Shown: piece by piece, positions 14,642 to 24,767 of the stretch
Layout: the number at the start of each line of letters is the position of its first letter
Numbering within the stretch: position 1 is the first letter of the stretch
Assembly: GCA_015277795.1 (NCBI GenBank)
Contig: CP063848.1
Coordinates: 1,054,001 to 1,118,000, forward strand
Direction of reading: 5' to 3'
DNA length: 64,000 bases
Source: Massilia sp. UMI-21
Lineage (GTDB): Bacteria; Pseudomonadota; Gammaproteobacteria; Burkholderiales; Burkholderiaceae_D
Notes under the pieces: model-generated
What the model was told of the DNA's origin: nothing
The model's database searches: none
The model's input: only the letters and a program-made list of their open reading frames with translations
Position numbers and translations under genes: made by a program

Positions 14642-16219
14642 TTATGGGCGCGAGCGGCGCAGGAACCAGGCAGCCGCGAACGCCACCAGCACCGCCGCGG
14701 CGGCGACCGCGGTGCCGGTCATGGCCTGGCTGGACCCGTCGGTTGCCAGGGATGCGAGGCCCCAGGCCAGTCCACCCCAGGACAGGCTGTTGACCACCTG
14801 GAGGATCTGGGTCAGGAAGTCGTTTTTTCCGCGCGTCGTGAAATCCCCGCGTGAGGCGGGGCGACCGCACCAGTGCGCGGTGAGGGCGGACGCGCAGACG
14901 GCGCCACCGACCGTGAAAGCGGCGGACAGGCCGATTGCCGGCATGCGCAGCACCAGCCAGGCCATCGGAATCAGCACGATCGCCAGTGGCGGCAGTATGG
15001 CCGCTGCAAGCTTGGCCATTCCGAGCGTGCGCCCGGGCGCCGGCGCGAGCCGCAGCAGGTCGGGGGCATCTTCGGCCGAGACCACGATCCACGCCAGCGA
15101 TGCAGCCAGGGAGCTGCACAGCAGCGTCAGGGCGACCGCCAGCATGGGCAGCTGGGCTTCGCTGCGCTGGAAGATGACGAAGCACAGCGGCAGCAGATAG
15201 ATCAGCTGCAGCGCCACTTGCGAGATCAGGTGCGGATCGCGCAGGATCAGCCGCCATTCCTTCGCCAGGACGCTGGCAAACAGGCTGCGTCCGAAGCGAT
15301 AGCGCACCCCGCCGGCCGGCCGGCGCGACGCCTTGTTCGAGGACGCGGCCTGTTGCAGCCCGTGGACGAAGAAGTGGTGCGTCCGCGCCGCCGTGAAGAC
15401 GAAGGCCGCCAGCGCCAGCACGACCACCCCCAGTACCGGCAGCGGCTCGCCCAGCAGCGCGCGGCCCGGCCACCACAGGGCGCTGCCCGCGCCAAGCGGC
15501 CCGTTCGACTCGAAGGCCTGGGCAAAGGCCGCCGCGGCGCGCGCTTTCATCGAGGCCCCAAACTGCATGAACAGCTGCGACAGGATGAAGAGCAGCGCAC
15601 CCGCCAGCGCGCCGATTACCTGTGCGACGACGCGCGTACGGCGCGCCCCAAGCACCCGCACCAGGCCGAGTGTCATCAGCATCGCGGCACAGGCGATGAC
15701 GGTGGCGATGCCGAGCAGGACCGGATACACCGCGAGCCAGCGACCGTGGCCGAGCACCGCGCCGGCATGCGCGAAGGGCGCCAGGAAAAACAGGTACAGC
15801 GCGGCGGTGCCGGCGGCAACCGTGGCCAGGCGCACCGTGAAGATGCTGTGCGAGGGAAGGGGCGACGACAGCAGCAGGTCGAGGTCCCCGCGCTCGAACA
15901 GCACGCGTACGCTCGCATGCAGTGCGCTCGACAGCATGAAGGTCATCACGCCGGAGAGCAGTGCAGTCACCGCCACCAGCACCCGCGGGTCGGCGGCGTC
16001 GATGCCGGCCGTGCGCGCGACCACGAAGAACGCGAGGACGTGCAAGCCCAGCCACGCCAGCGCCACACTTGCCAGCGTGGCCCGGCCGGGGCGCCGCGCC
16101 GGCTTGCCAGGCTTGCTGGAGCCGCTGCTGTACCACAGCAGCCGCAACTCGTGCCGGAGCAGCCAGCGGATGCTGCCCGCCGGGGCGCTCATGACCGCGC
16201 TCATGACCGCGCTGATCAC
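14642..16219 (-). CDS. ABC transporter permease (putative export or anchoring subunit)
   Basis: About 525 residues with a long series of hydrophobic segments and very few motifs. It opens with LRHELRLLWYSS, then membrane stretches near 50-70, 85-105, 135-155, 165-185 and 205-220, with several more in the C-terminal half. The segment RVLFERGDLDLLLSSPLPS resembles ABC-2-type permeases with a coupling helix. It lies 7 bp behind its ATPase and was probably translated with it. The start region contains three tandem 12-bp units that offer a GTG (16219) and in-frame ATGs (16204 and 16192). GTG 16219 has GAGGG close upstream. The substrate is unknown. Confidence 0.75.
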   Translation of the reverse strand: MISAVMSAVMSAPAGSIRWLLRHELRLLWYSSGSSKPGKPARRPGRATLASVALAWLGLHVLAFFVVARTAGIDAADPRVLVAVTALLSGVMTFMLSSALHASVRVLFERGDLDLLLSSPLPSHSIFTVRLATVAAGTAALYLFFLAPFAHAGAVLGHGRWLAVYPVLLGIATVIACAAMLMTLGLVRVLGARRTRVVAQVIGALAGALLFILSQLFMQFGASMKARAAAAFAQAFESNGPLGAGSALWWPGRALLGEPLPVLGVVVLALAAFVFTAARTHHFFVHGLQQAASSNKASRRPAGGVRYRFGRSLFASVLAKEWRLILRDPHLISQVALQLIYLLPLCFVIFQRSEAQLPMLAVALTLLCSSLAASLAWIVVSAEDAPDLLRLAPAPGRTLGMAKLAAAILPPLAIVLIPMAWLVLRMPAIGLSAAFTVGGAVCASALTAHWCGRPASRGDFTTRGKNDFLTQILQVVNSLSWGGLAWGLASLATDGSSQAMTGTAVAAAAVLVAFAAAWFLRRSRP

Positions 16220-16220
16220 C
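16185..16220 (-). repeat. Three tandem 12-bp repeats at the permease start
   Basis: gcgctcatgacc occurs at 16185-16196 and 16197-16208, and a two-mismatch copy (gcgctgatcacc) at 16209-16220. On the minus strand the units encode SAV-M steps. They supply alternative start codons in one frame. Confidence 0.75.
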
Positions 16221-16226
16221 GGACCC

Positions 16227-16960
<734 letters not shown>

Positions 16961-16964
<4 letters not shown>

Positions 16965-17470
16965 TGCGGGGCGAAGGACGTCAGGAACTGCTCGGTTTGC
17001 TCGGGCGGCATGGCGCCGGGCTTGCCGACCACGATTACCTGGTACATGCGGGCGCCCTTGGCCACGAAACGCCCCACCAGGCGCACCGGACCGCTGTTGC
17101 CCTTGCCGACCGCGTCCACGTCGAGCCTTGCGCCGGCGGGGGCCGTGCTATTGTCGGCGCTGTCGCTCGCCCCGATGTTGCGCAGCAGGGCCTGGCGCAT
17201 CGCGGGCAGGGTGGCCTGGGCCAGCGTCGCATCCGGCGCCATCGCGGTACCGACAGCGAAGGTCGTGCCCTGTACCTCGGCCGCGGTCATCGTCATGTCG
17301 ACCTGGATGCCGCCCAGGTTGATGGCGCGGGTGTGGGTCGAGGGCTTGGCGGGGAACAGCACACGAAAGCTGCCGTCGCCACTGGTGTAGTCGCGCCAGT
17401 TGTAAGTGGGCGAACAGCCCGCCAACATGGCGGCCGCTGCGAAAACGGGAAGTAGCTGTTTGATGTGCAT
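16961..17470 (-). CDS. Predicted lipoprotein
   Basis: 169 residues. The N terminus MHIKQLLPVFAAAAMLAGCS is a signal peptide with lipobox LAGC, so the mature protein should start at a lipidated Cys. The rest has the pattern GSFRVLFPAKPSTHTR, then DMTMTAAEVQGTTFAVG, and near the end MYQVIVVGKPGAMPPEQTEQFLTSF. This is shared by small uncharacterised proteobacterial lipoproteins; I do not recognise a named function. The longer open frame upstream overlaps comM and lacks a signal, so I start at ATG 17470. Its TGA overlaps the ATPase start. Confidence 0.75.
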
Positions 17471-17535
17471 GCCGTGATGGTAACAGGAGGCGCGCCCGAA
17501 AACACCATCCCGACAAGCAGTTGTCGATGCACCGC

Positions 17536-19053
17536 TCAGTGCTCGGGCAGGGCCCGCCGGTACTGGATCGCTTCCGCGATGTGTTCGGCCGAGACATGTT
17601 CGGCGCCGCCCAGGTCGGCCACCGTGCGCGCCACCTTGAGCACGCGATGATAGGCGCGCGCCGACCACTGCAGCTGCTGCATCGCGGCGCGCAGCAGGCG
17701 CTCGCCGGCGGTGTCCGGACGGCAGTAGCGGTCGATCTCGCGCGGCGCCAGGCGCTGGTTCGGCTTGCCCTGGCGCGCGCGCTGCAGCGCGTGGGCCTGG
17801 GCGACGCGCGCCGCGATCGCGGCACTGGTCTCGCCGTCGGCCTGGGCGCCGATGCTGTCCGGCGGCATCGCCGCCACCGTCAGCTGGATGTCGATGCGGT
17901 CGAGCAGGGGACCGGAGACGCGCCCCTGGTAGCGCTGCGCCGCATCCGGCGTGCAGCGGCACTTGCCGGACGCGTGGCCCAGCCAGCCGCAGGGGCAGGG
18001 ATTCATGGCCGCGACCAGCTGGAAGCGGGCCGGAAAATCGGCCTGGTGCGCCGCGCGCGAGATGGTGATGTGCCCGGACTCGAGCGGTTCGCGCAAGACT
18101 TCAAGCACGCGGCGGTCGAATTCCGGGAGCTCGTCGAGGAACAGCACGCCGTGGTGGGCCAGCGAGACCTCGCCCGGACGGGGCAGGTTGCCGCCGCCGA
18201 CCAGCGCCACACCGGAACTCGTATGGTGAGGACTGCGGAACGGCCGCCGGCGCCAGCGTTGCGGCGAGAAGCTGCCGGCGATCGACTGCACCGCCGCCGA
18301 TTCCAGCGCTTCGTCGTCGCTCATCGGCGGCAGCAGGCCCGGAAAGCGCGAGGCCAGCATGCTCTTGCCCGCACCCGGCGGACCGATCAACAGCACCGAA
18401 TGCGTGCCCGCCGCGGCCACTTCCAGTGCGCGCTTGGCCGTGTGCTGGCCCTTCACCTCGGCGAAGTCGGGATACTCGACGCCTGCCGTCAGGGCCTGGC
18501 CCTGGTGGCGCGCCAAACGCGTGTCGGCTGCGCCTTGGGCGAAGTGGGCGCATACCTCCAGCAGCGTGCCGGCAGGATAGATGGCAGCGTCGGTCACCAG
18601 CGCCGCCTCATCCGCGTTGGCCAGCGGCAGGATGAATGCGCGTGGTCCGCCATCGTCGTGCCGGTGCATGGCAAAAGCCATCGCCAGCGCCCCGCGGATC
18701 GGCCGCAGTTCGCCCGACAGCGACAGTTCGCCGGCGAATTCGTAGCGCCCCAGTTGCTCGCCGGGGATCTGTTGCGAGGCCGCCAGGATGCCGAGCGCGA
18801 TCGCCAGGTCGAAGCGGCCGGATTCCTTCGGCAGGTCGGCCGGCGCCAGGTTGACCGTGATGCGGCGCGGCGGGATGGTGAAGCCGGAGTTCTGCAGCGC
18901 GGCGCGCACCCGGTCTTTTGCCTCGCGCACCTCGGCATCGGGCAGGCCGACGATGGTAAAGGCGGGCAGGCCGTTGGCCAGGTGGACTTCGACGCTGACA
19001 GTGGGTGCTTCCATGCCGGCGAGCGCGCGGCTGCGTAATACGGCGAGACTCAT
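17536..19053 (-). CDS. comM: YifB/ComM family Mg chelatase-like AAA+ ATPase
   Basis: 505 residues, the normal family length. It starts MSLAVLRSRALAGME as homologues do, preceded by AGGGA 5 nt upstream. An N-terminal S5-like domain is followed by Walker A LLIGPPGAGKSMLASR, Walker B VLFLDELPEF, and the Cys cluster NPCPCGWLGHASGKCRC. The C-terminal Mg-chelatase part carries SGPLLDRIDIQL. In naturally transformable bacteria ComM is a hexameric helicase that drives branch migration of incoming DNA. Its role in non-competent species is less clear. The reading frame extends upstream to 19224, but that part is unrelated to the family. Confidence 0.92.
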   Translation of the reverse strand: MSLAVLRSRALAGMEAPTVSVEVHLANGLPAFTIVGLPDAEVREAKDRVRAALQNSGFTIPPRRITVNLAPADLPKESGRFDLAIALGILAASQQIPGEQLGRYEFAGELSLSGELRPIRGALAMAFAMHRHDDGGPRAFILPLANADEAALVTDAAIYPAGTLLEVCAHFAQGAADTRLARHQGQALTAGVEYPDFAEVKGQHTAKRALEVAAAGTHSVLLIGPPGAGKSMLASRFPGLLPPMSDDEALESAAVQSIAGSFSPQRWRRRPFRSPHHTSSGVALVGGGNLPRPGEVSLAHHGVLFLDELPEFDRRVLEVLREPLESGHITISRAAHQADFPARFQLVAAMNPCPCGWLGHASGKCRCTPDAAQRYQGRVSGPLLDRIDIQLTVAAMPPDSIGAQADGETSAAIAARVAQAHALQRARQGKPNQRLAPREIDRYCRPDTAGERLLRAAMQQLQWSARAYHRVLKVARTVADLGGAEHVSAEHIAEAIQYRRALPEH

Positions 19054-19391
19054 GACATCCCTGGCAAATAGTGGACCGCCCGATAGTGCGCCGTCGCGCG
19101 AGCGCGTCATTGAGCGTTGCCAACCGTGCGCAGGACCGGCCCGATGACGGAAGCAATGACTGGAGGCGCGCGGGAAAACCGTGGCCCGCCATTTATGGCT
19201 GCTGGATGAAATTCGTTCCGGCATTGACTTCCAGTATGCCGCGATTCATTGTTGCGTTTCCAGGTAGGGAAGGCAATGGACCGTCATCGAAGCGCCCGCT
19301 GGCCGACGCAGGTCCAAAGCTTCATGGAGACATGCACGGTTTGTTACCGTCTTCTTTGTTTTTACACATACATAAATCAGGATTTAAAAAC
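19054..19391. other. Divergent intergenic region comM / M16 protease
   Basis: 338 bp between two divergent starts. No gene is supported. It should hold both promoters, but the best plus-strand match (TTGACT at 19224-19229, 17-bp spacer, CATTGT) is weak. An AGGA at 19379-19382 serves the M16 gene. Confidence 0.5.
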
Positions 19392-22205
19392 GTGAAAGTT
19401 CTCGTTGCGCTCATGATCAGTGCCGGCATCCTGTCGCCGGTTTTTGCTGCGGATAAGATTCGGCCTGCGCCACACCAGGCCGGCTCCGCCATCAACAAGG
19501 CGCCTGCCAGGATCGCTTCGGTCGAAGGCATTACCGAATACCGCCTGGCAAACGGCCTGCGTGTCCTGCTCTTTCCGGACGCCTCCAAGCCGACCCTGAC
19601 GACCAATATGGTGTACATGGTCGGTTCTCGCCACGAGAACTACGGCGAGACCGGCATGGCGCACCTGCTGGAACACCTGCTGTTCAAGCCGACCGCCAAT
19701 TTCGGTGTCAAGAAAGGCACCCGAAGCCCGGTTGAAGTGCTCAACGGACTCGGCGCCGACTTCAACGGCACCACCTGGTACGACCGCACCAATTACTACG
19801 CGACCTTCCCGGCGAACGAGGCCAACCTGGCCACCATGCTGTCGCTCGAAGCGGACCGCATGATCAACGCCCCGATTTCGCAGGACGACCTGTGGAACAC
19901 CAAGACCAACAAGGGCGAGATGACGGTCGTGCGCAACGAGTTCGAGATCGGCGAGAGCAACCCGATCCGCGTCACGATCGAGCGCCTGCAGGCAATCGCC
20001 TTTGATTGGCACAACTATGGCAAGTCGACGATCGGCGCGCGATCCGACATCGAACAGGTGAATATCCCGCGCCTGCGTGCTTTCTACAAGAATTATTATC
20101 AGCCGGACAACGCGGTGCTGATCGTCGCCGGCCGCTTCGATGAAGCCAAGGTACTGGCGCAGGTCAACAGCGTGTTCGGAAAAATTCCGAAGCCGACGCG
20201 TGTGATCCAGCCAACCTACACGGTTGAGCCGGTGCAGGACGGCGAACGTTCCGTCACGGTGCGCCGCTCCGGTGGAACCCAGTATGTGGGCGCCGGCTAC
20301 CATGTGGCGCCGAGCGGTCACCCGGATGCCGCTGCGCTTCAGGTACTGGGCCGCGTGCTGACCGACGCCCCATCGGGACGCCTGCACAAGGCCCTGGTGG
20401 AAAGCAAGTTGGCGACCAACGTGAATGTCATGGCGGTGAGCAACCTCGAGCCTGGCTACCGCATCTTCGGCGCGGTGGTGCCGAAGGGGCAGCCGCTGGC
20501 GCCTGTCCAGGAGACCCTGCTCAAGGTGCTGGAAGACCTGAAGTCCAATCCGGTCACCGAAGCGGAAGTGGCGCGCGCGCGCCAGGCCATCGCCAAGAAC
20601 ATCGAACTGGCGATGAACGACAGCGCCAGCCTGACGATCGGCCTGACCGAAGCGATGGCGGCGGGCGATTGGCGCCTGTTCTTCGTGAACCGCGACCAGG
20701 TCGAAAAGACCGACGCCAAAACCGTGCAGGCAGCAGCCGAGAAATACCTGAAAGCCTCGAATCGCACGCTCGGCCTGTTCGTCCCGACCGAGGCCGCGGA
20801 CCGCACCGAGGTGCCGGGCATGATCGATATCGCCGCCGTGGTCAATGACTACAAGGGCCGGACAGTCGTGGCACAGGGAGAGGTGTTCGACCCGAGTCCC
20901 GCCAACATCGAATCGCGTACCCAGCGCTTCACACTGGCCAATGGTCTGAAAGGCGCACTGCTGCCGAAGAAAACCAAGGGCGGCCTCGTCAGCACGACGA
21001 TGCGCCTGCGCTTCGGTACCGAGGAAGCACTGCGCAACAAGGCGACCATCGGCAGCTTCACGGCAGGCCTGCTGACCTACGGCACCCAGGAGAAGTCGCG
21101 CCAGCAGCTCAAGGACACGTTCGACAAGCTCAAGGCCCAGGTCCGCGTTGCCGGCGGCGCCGAAGGCGTCACCGTGTCGGTCACCACCACGCGCGACAAC
21201 CTGCCTGCGGTCATGGACCTGGTGGCCGAGGTGCTCAGGAAGCCGGCCTTCGCGTCGACCGAATTCGGCGAATTCCAGCGCGCGAACATCAACGCAACCG
21301 AGCAGGCGATTCCGGAACCGAATCCGCAGGCCAGCGTTGCGCTTTCGCGCTTGCTGGACACCACCCCGGAGGGCCACGTCAAGCATGCGATGACGCTCCA
21401 GGAGAAGCTCGCGTCGCAAAAAGCGACGACGGCCGACGAGGTGAAGGCCTTCCACGGCGCCTTCTACGGCGCGGATAACGCCACCTTCGCGGCGGTTGGC
21501 GACTTCGATCCGGCAGCGCTCAAGGCGCAGCTCGAACGCCTGTACGGCACCTGGAACTCGCAGCAGAAATACGTGCGCGTGCCAAGCACTGTGAAGCCTG
21601 TCGCGGGCCAGAAGCTGGCGCTCGAAACCCCGGACAAGGCCAGCAGCCTCTTGCTGGCAGTGCATCCGGTACCGATGAAGGACGATGCGCAAGCCTATCC
21701 TGCGCTGGTCATGGCGAACTACATGCTGGGCGGCGGTGCGCTGCGTTCGCGCCTGGCCGACCGCATTCGCCAGAAGGAAGGCCTGTCATATGGCGTCGGC
21801 GCGCAGCTCAGCGTACCTTCGCGTGATCCCGCCGGGATCTGGATGGCGTACGCGATGAGCGCTCCGCAGAACACGGCGAAGGTGGAGTCCGTTCTGCGCG
21901 AAGAGCTCGAACGAGCGGTGAATGAGGGCTTCACCGAAGCCGAACTGGTCGAAGCGAAAAAGGGCTGGCTGCAGGGCGAGGAAGTATCGCGCACCTCCGA
22001 TGAGGCGCTTGCCGGCGCCTTGTCCGAATACCTGTCGCTGGAGCGCACCATGGCGTTCGATGGCAAGGTCGAGGACCAGGTGCGCAAGCTGACGCTCGCG
22101 CAGGTCAACACCGCCATGCGTGAGTTCATCAAGCCAGCCGATGTCTCGTTTGTCACGGCAGGTGATTTCGCCAAGGCGGCGAAGAACGGCGGCAGCGTCA
22201 AGTAA
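19392..22205 (+). CDS. M16 family zinc metallopeptidase, two-domain, secreted
   Basis: About 937 residues containing two tandem M16 modules. The first has the inverted zinc motif HLLEH at residues 91-95, with Glu176 or Glu183 (in KGEMTVVRNEFE) as the third ligand. The second module lacks HxxEH but keeps RLADRIRQKEGLSYGVGA, the substrate-binding R/Y pair. It resembles pitrilysin-like periplasmic proteases. Start: GTG 19392 with AGGA 9 nt upstream gives the clean signal peptide VKVLVALMISAGILSPVFA. Earlier in-frame ATGs such as 19332 would add an unrelated head. It is followed by a strong terminator, so probably monocistronic. Confidence 0.88.
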   Translation: MKVLVALMISAGILSPVFAADKIRPAPHQAGSAINKAPARIASVEGITEYRLANGLRVLLFPDASKPTLTTNMVYMVGSRHENYGETGMAHLLEHLLFKPTANFGVKKGTRSPVEVLNGLGADFNGTTWYDRTNYYATFPANEANLATMLSLEADRMINAPISQDDLWNTKTNKGEMTVVRNEFEIGESNPIRVTIERLQAIAFDWHNYGKSTIGARSDIEQVNIPRLRAFYKNYYQPDNAVLIVAGRFDEAKVLAQVNSVFGKIPKPTRVIQPTYTVEPVQDGERSVTVRRSGGTQYVGAGYHVAPSGHPDAAALQVLGRVLTDAPSGRLHKALVESKLATNVNVMAVSNLEPGYRIFGAVVPKGQPLAPVQETLLKVLEDLKSNPVTEAEVARARQAIAKNIELAMNDSASLTIGLTEAMAAGDWRLFFVNRDQVEKTDAKTVQAAAEKYLKASNRTLGLFVPTEAADRTEVPGMIDIAAVVNDYKGRTVVAQGEVFDPSPANIESRTQRFTLANGLKGALLPKKTKGGLVSTTMRLRFGTEEALRNKATIGSFTAGLLTYGTQEKSRQQLKDTFDKLKAQVRVAGGAEGVTVSVTTTRDNLPAVMDLVAEVLRKPAFASTEFGEFQRANINATEQAIPEPNPQASVALSRLLDTTPEGHVKHAMTLQEKLASQKATTADEVKAFHGAFYGADNATFAAVGDFDPAALKAQLERLYGTWNSQQKYVRVPSTVKPVAGQKLALETPDKASSLLLAVHPVPMKDDAQAYPALVMANYMLGGGALRSRLADRIRQKEGLSYGVGAQLSVPSRDPAGIWMAYAMSAPQNTAKVESVLREELERAVNEGFTEAELVEAKKGWLQGEEVSRTSDEALAGALSEYLSLERTMAFDGKVEDQVRKLTLAQVNTAMREFIKPADVSFVTAGDFAKAAKNGGSVK

Positions 22206-22229
22206 AACAAGGCTGGTGCGTCTCATGAA

Positions 22230-22258
22230 AACGCCTGGTCGAGCCAGGCGTTTTTTTT
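22230..22258 (+). terminator. Rho-independent terminator of the M16 gene
   Basis: acgcctgg (22231-22238), loop tcgag, ccaggcgt (22244-22251), then an eight-T run ending at 22258. Four bases later the group II intron begins. Confidence 0.93.
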
Positions 22259-22664
22259 AATGGTGCGCCCAGCATGGGCGCACTCCTGCGGGTGAAAGTC
22301 CTGCCGCGAGCTGACCACAGTGAGCGAAGTGAAGCGCAACTGCATGAGGGTAACCGAGTGTGGGAAGGAAGCGTGGATCGTAAATCATGAGCCGAGGAAC
22401 ACGAATCGCATAGAAGGCGTTGCCGATCAGGGCGAGCGGGCCATGAACCGCAAAGCTCTTGTGGTCAAGGAGAGGTGGCGTAGATGCGGCGGTTGTGTGA
22501 TGAAGGAGTGCGGCCCTTACCTGGGGACGCCCCGCCTTGTGCCTGAAAGGGCGACGAAAAAAAAATCGGAGCGGGGTCTCAGCAGAGGTCATAGTAGTTG
22601 GAGGTAGCGCTGGGAAGGCTCGACTCCGCCGACGAAGGACCGAACGAGTAGGAGTGAATCCGAT

Positions 22665-24032
22665 ATGTCGATGCAGAAGGCACAGCGTCAGATGCCCGCA
22701 AACGCGGGGCGGGAAGCCGTAGGGCAAGGTGAAGCCATGCTCGATGCTTTCAGCGACGAAGCGTTCTGCCCGCGGCATGCAACCGGAGGCACGGGGTCAG
22801 CGTTGCTGCAAGCGGCGCTGACGACAGAGAACCTGCGGCGGGCGTTCAAGCGTGTGCGTGCCAACAAGGGAGCGGCTGGCGTGGATGGACTGGACATTGA
22901 CCAGACCTCGCGTCTGCTGGCAACCGAGTGGCCTCACATACGAGAACAACTGTTGGCAGGGACGTACCGGCCCAGTCCGGTACGTCGGGTGACGATTCCG
23001 AAGCCCGACGGTGGCGAGCGCGAGCTTGGCATCCCGACGGTGACGGATCGGCTGATCCAGCAAGCACTATTACAGGTGGTGCAACCGATCCTTGATCCCA
23101 CTTTCAGCGAGCATAGCTACGGCTTCCGACCGGGCAGGCGTGCGCAGGATGCGGTATTAGCCGCTCAGGCATACGTCCAGTCCGGGCTGAGAATCGTGGT
23201 GGACGTGGACCTGTCGAAGTTCTTCGACCGGGTCAACCATGACATCCTGATCGACCGCTTGAAGAAACGCATCGACGACGCTGGAGTGATCCGGCTGGTC
23301 CGTGCCTATCTGAACAGCGGCATCATGGAGCATGGTGTAGTACAGGAACGGAACGAAGGAACGCCGCAAGGCGGTCCATTGAGTCCGCTGCTTGCCAACG
23401 TCATGCTCGATGAAGTGGACAAGGAACTGGAACGGCGCGGCCATCGCTTTGCGCGCTACGCCGACGACGCGAACGTCTATGTTCGTAGCGTGCGTGCGGG
23501 CCAGCGGGTGATGAGGCTGCTGCGGCGCTGCTATGCCAGACTGCACCTCGTGGTCAACGAAGGCAAGAGCGCCGTGGCCAGCGTCTTTGGCCGCAAGTTC
23601 CTCGGCTACAGCCTGTGGGTGGGGCGTGGGGGCGAAGTCAAACGCAAGGTGGCGGAAAAGCCGTTGCAAGCGTTTAAACAACGCATCAGGGAGCTAACCC
23701 GCCGATCTGGTGGGCGTAGCATGCCGGATGTGGTGCAGGGACTTCGTTCCTATATGCTGGGTTGGAAAGGGTACTTCCAGTTGGCGCAAACCCCAAAGGT
23801 ATGGCGCGGACTCGATGAATGGTTGCGGCACAGGCTGCGGGCTATCCAGCTCAAGCACTGGAAGCGCGGAAGCACCATGTATCGGGAGCTCCTTAAACTT
23901 GGGGCTTGGCCGTCGGCAGCGAGGCACGTAGCGGCGAACAGCCGCCGCTGGTGGCACAACAGCGATAGGTTACTCAAAACAGTGATGACTATCGGCTATT
24001 TCGACCGACTCGGTGTACCTCGCCTGTCTTGA
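22665..24032 (+). CDS. ltrA: Group II intron-encoded reverse transcriptase/maturase
   Basis: 455 residues. The RT domain shows VTIPKPDGGERELGIPTV, SYGFRPGR (about 151-158), the FDRVNHD block, GTPQGGPLSPLL (about 232) and the catalytic YADD (265-268). A maturase/X (GIIM-type) region follows, with SYMLGWKGYFQL and a C terminus ending GYFDRLGVPRLS. No HNH endonuclease domain is present. ATG 22665 has AGGAG 10 nt upstream. The protein should help splicing and drive retrohoming by target-primed reverse transcription, probably using nascent strands at the replication fork as class C introns do. Confidence 0.93.
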   Translation: MSMQKAQRQMPANAGREAVGQGEAMLDAFSDEAFCPRHATGGTGSALLQAALTTENLRRAFKRVRANKGAAGVDGLDIDQTSRLLATEWPHIREQLLAGTYRPSPVRRVTIPKPDGGERELGIPTVTDRLIQQALLQVVQPILDPTFSEHSYGFRPGRRAQDAVLAAQAYVQSGLRIVVDVDLSKFFDRVNHDILIDRLKKRIDDAGVIRLVRAYLNSGIMEHGVVQERNEGTPQGGPLSPLLANVMLDEVDKELERRGHRFARYADDANVYVRSVRAGQRVMRLLRRCYARLHLVVNEGKSAVASVFGRKFLGYSLWVGRGGEVKRKVAEKPLQAFKQRIRELTRRSGGRSMPDVVQGLRSYMLGWKGYFQLAQTPKVWRGLDEWLRHRLRAIQLKHWKRGSTMYRELLKLGAWPSAARHVAANSRRWWHNSDRLLKTVMTIGYFDRLGVPRLS

Positions 24033-24043
24033 CCTCAACTACT

Positions 24044-24113
24044 CGAACCGCCCGGTGCGGACCCGCATGCCGGGTGGTGTGGCAGGGGAGCGGCCCTCAG
24101 GGCCGTCCCCTAT
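24044..24113 (+). ncRNA. Group II intron domains V and VI
   Basis: Domain V is a hairpin at about 24044-24080: accgcccgg pairs with ccgggtggt, and tgcg pairs with cgca around a gacc loop. A CGC catalytic triad lies near its base. Domain VI follows with ggggagcggccc/gggccgtcccc, and the intron ends in ctat. Together with the maturase they mark the intron 3' end. Confidence 0.75.
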
Positions 24114-24153
24114 GCCGATCGGGAAGGCCGTTGGCCAGTGGAAGCTCGCAGGC

Positions 24154-24666
24154 TCAGACGTCGCGCAGGGTCACGACCGGCATCGTCAGCACGCGCTTGT
24201 CCTTGAAGAACGCGATATCGAACAGGGCCGCGGCGCCGACCACCTCCTTGCCCAGCTGGCGCAGCAGGGCCGCTGCCGCTTCGATGGTGCCGCCGGTGGC
24301 GAGCACGTCGTCGACGATCAGCACGCGCTGGCCCTTGATGCGTTCCGGCTGGATCTCGATGGTGGCGCTGCCGTATTCGCGCTTGTAATCGATGCTGATC
24401 GACTCGCCGGGCAATTTGCCTGCCTTGCGCGCCATGGCGAAACCAACCTTGTGCTCCAGGGCAAGCGCGCCGGCGATCATGAAGCCGCGCGCGTCCATCG
24501 CAAGGATGAAGTCGAAGTGCAGTTCGTCGGTCTTCGCATGCAGGGTGTCGATGGCGATGCGCCAATGCTCGGGCTGGTCGAAGATGCAGCCGACGTCGAT
24601 AAAATTGACGCCCGGTTCCGGGTAATCCTGGAAAAACTCCAGCGGAACGCTGTCGAAATCGTTCAT
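24154..24666 (-). CDS. apt: Adenine phosphoribosyltransferase
   Basis: About 170 residues. QDYPEPGVNFIDVGCIF is the usual Apt opening, AMDARGFMIAGALA follows, and the PRPP-binding loop is VLIVDDVLATGGT. It converts adenine and PRPP to AMP in purine salvage. Start: ATG 24666 gives a family-like N terminus; the frame can be opened ten codons earlier at a TTG. It converges with the M16 gene, and the intron lies in the short space between their 3' ends, so neither gene is broken. Confidence 0.9.
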   Translation of the reverse strand: MNDFDSVPLEFFQDYPEPGVNFIDVGCIFDQPEHWRIAIDTLHAKTDELHFDFILAMDARGFMIAGALALEHKVGFAMARKAGKLPGESISIDYKREYGSATIEIQPERIKGQRVLIVDDVLATGGTIEAAAALLRQLGKEVVGAAALFDIAFFKDKRVLTMPVVTLRDV

Positions 24667-24767
24667 ATGAGGGATGTGCTCGTGTGGGGGATGCAAATGG
24701 TGTGTGAACCGCGATTATCGCCGGTCTGCGCCAAGGCCGCATTGGGCATGCCGGAATCGCGCCGTTC

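Larger units (their letters stand above)
22263..24113 (+). mobile_element. Group II intron, bacterial class C-like, apparently complete
   Basis: About 1.85 kb. It starts with the group II 5' consensus GTGCG (GTGCGCCCAGCATGGGCGCA), followed by about 400 nt of structured domain I-III sequence. A reverse transcriptase lies in domain IV, and domains V and VI close it, with the 3' end at about CCCCTAT (24113). The target is typical of class C: directly behind a rho-independent terminator and in the same orientation. The encoded protein ends without an endonuclease domain, another class C trait. The exact 3' boundary is inferred. Its reading frame is intact, so it may be mobile. Confidence 0.88.

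Noticed and set aside
17471-17962. Upstream extension of the lipoprotein frame to 17962
   Set aside because: It overlaps comM on the same strand in another frame and hides the lipobox.
19071-19391. Upstream extension of the M16 protease frame to 19071
   Set aside because: It would bury the signal peptide behind about 107 unrelated residues; GTG 19392 has a ribosome binding site.
22263-24113. Retron or other defence-linked reverse transcriptase
   Set aside because: The maturase region, GTGCG start and domains V/VI identify a group II intron.
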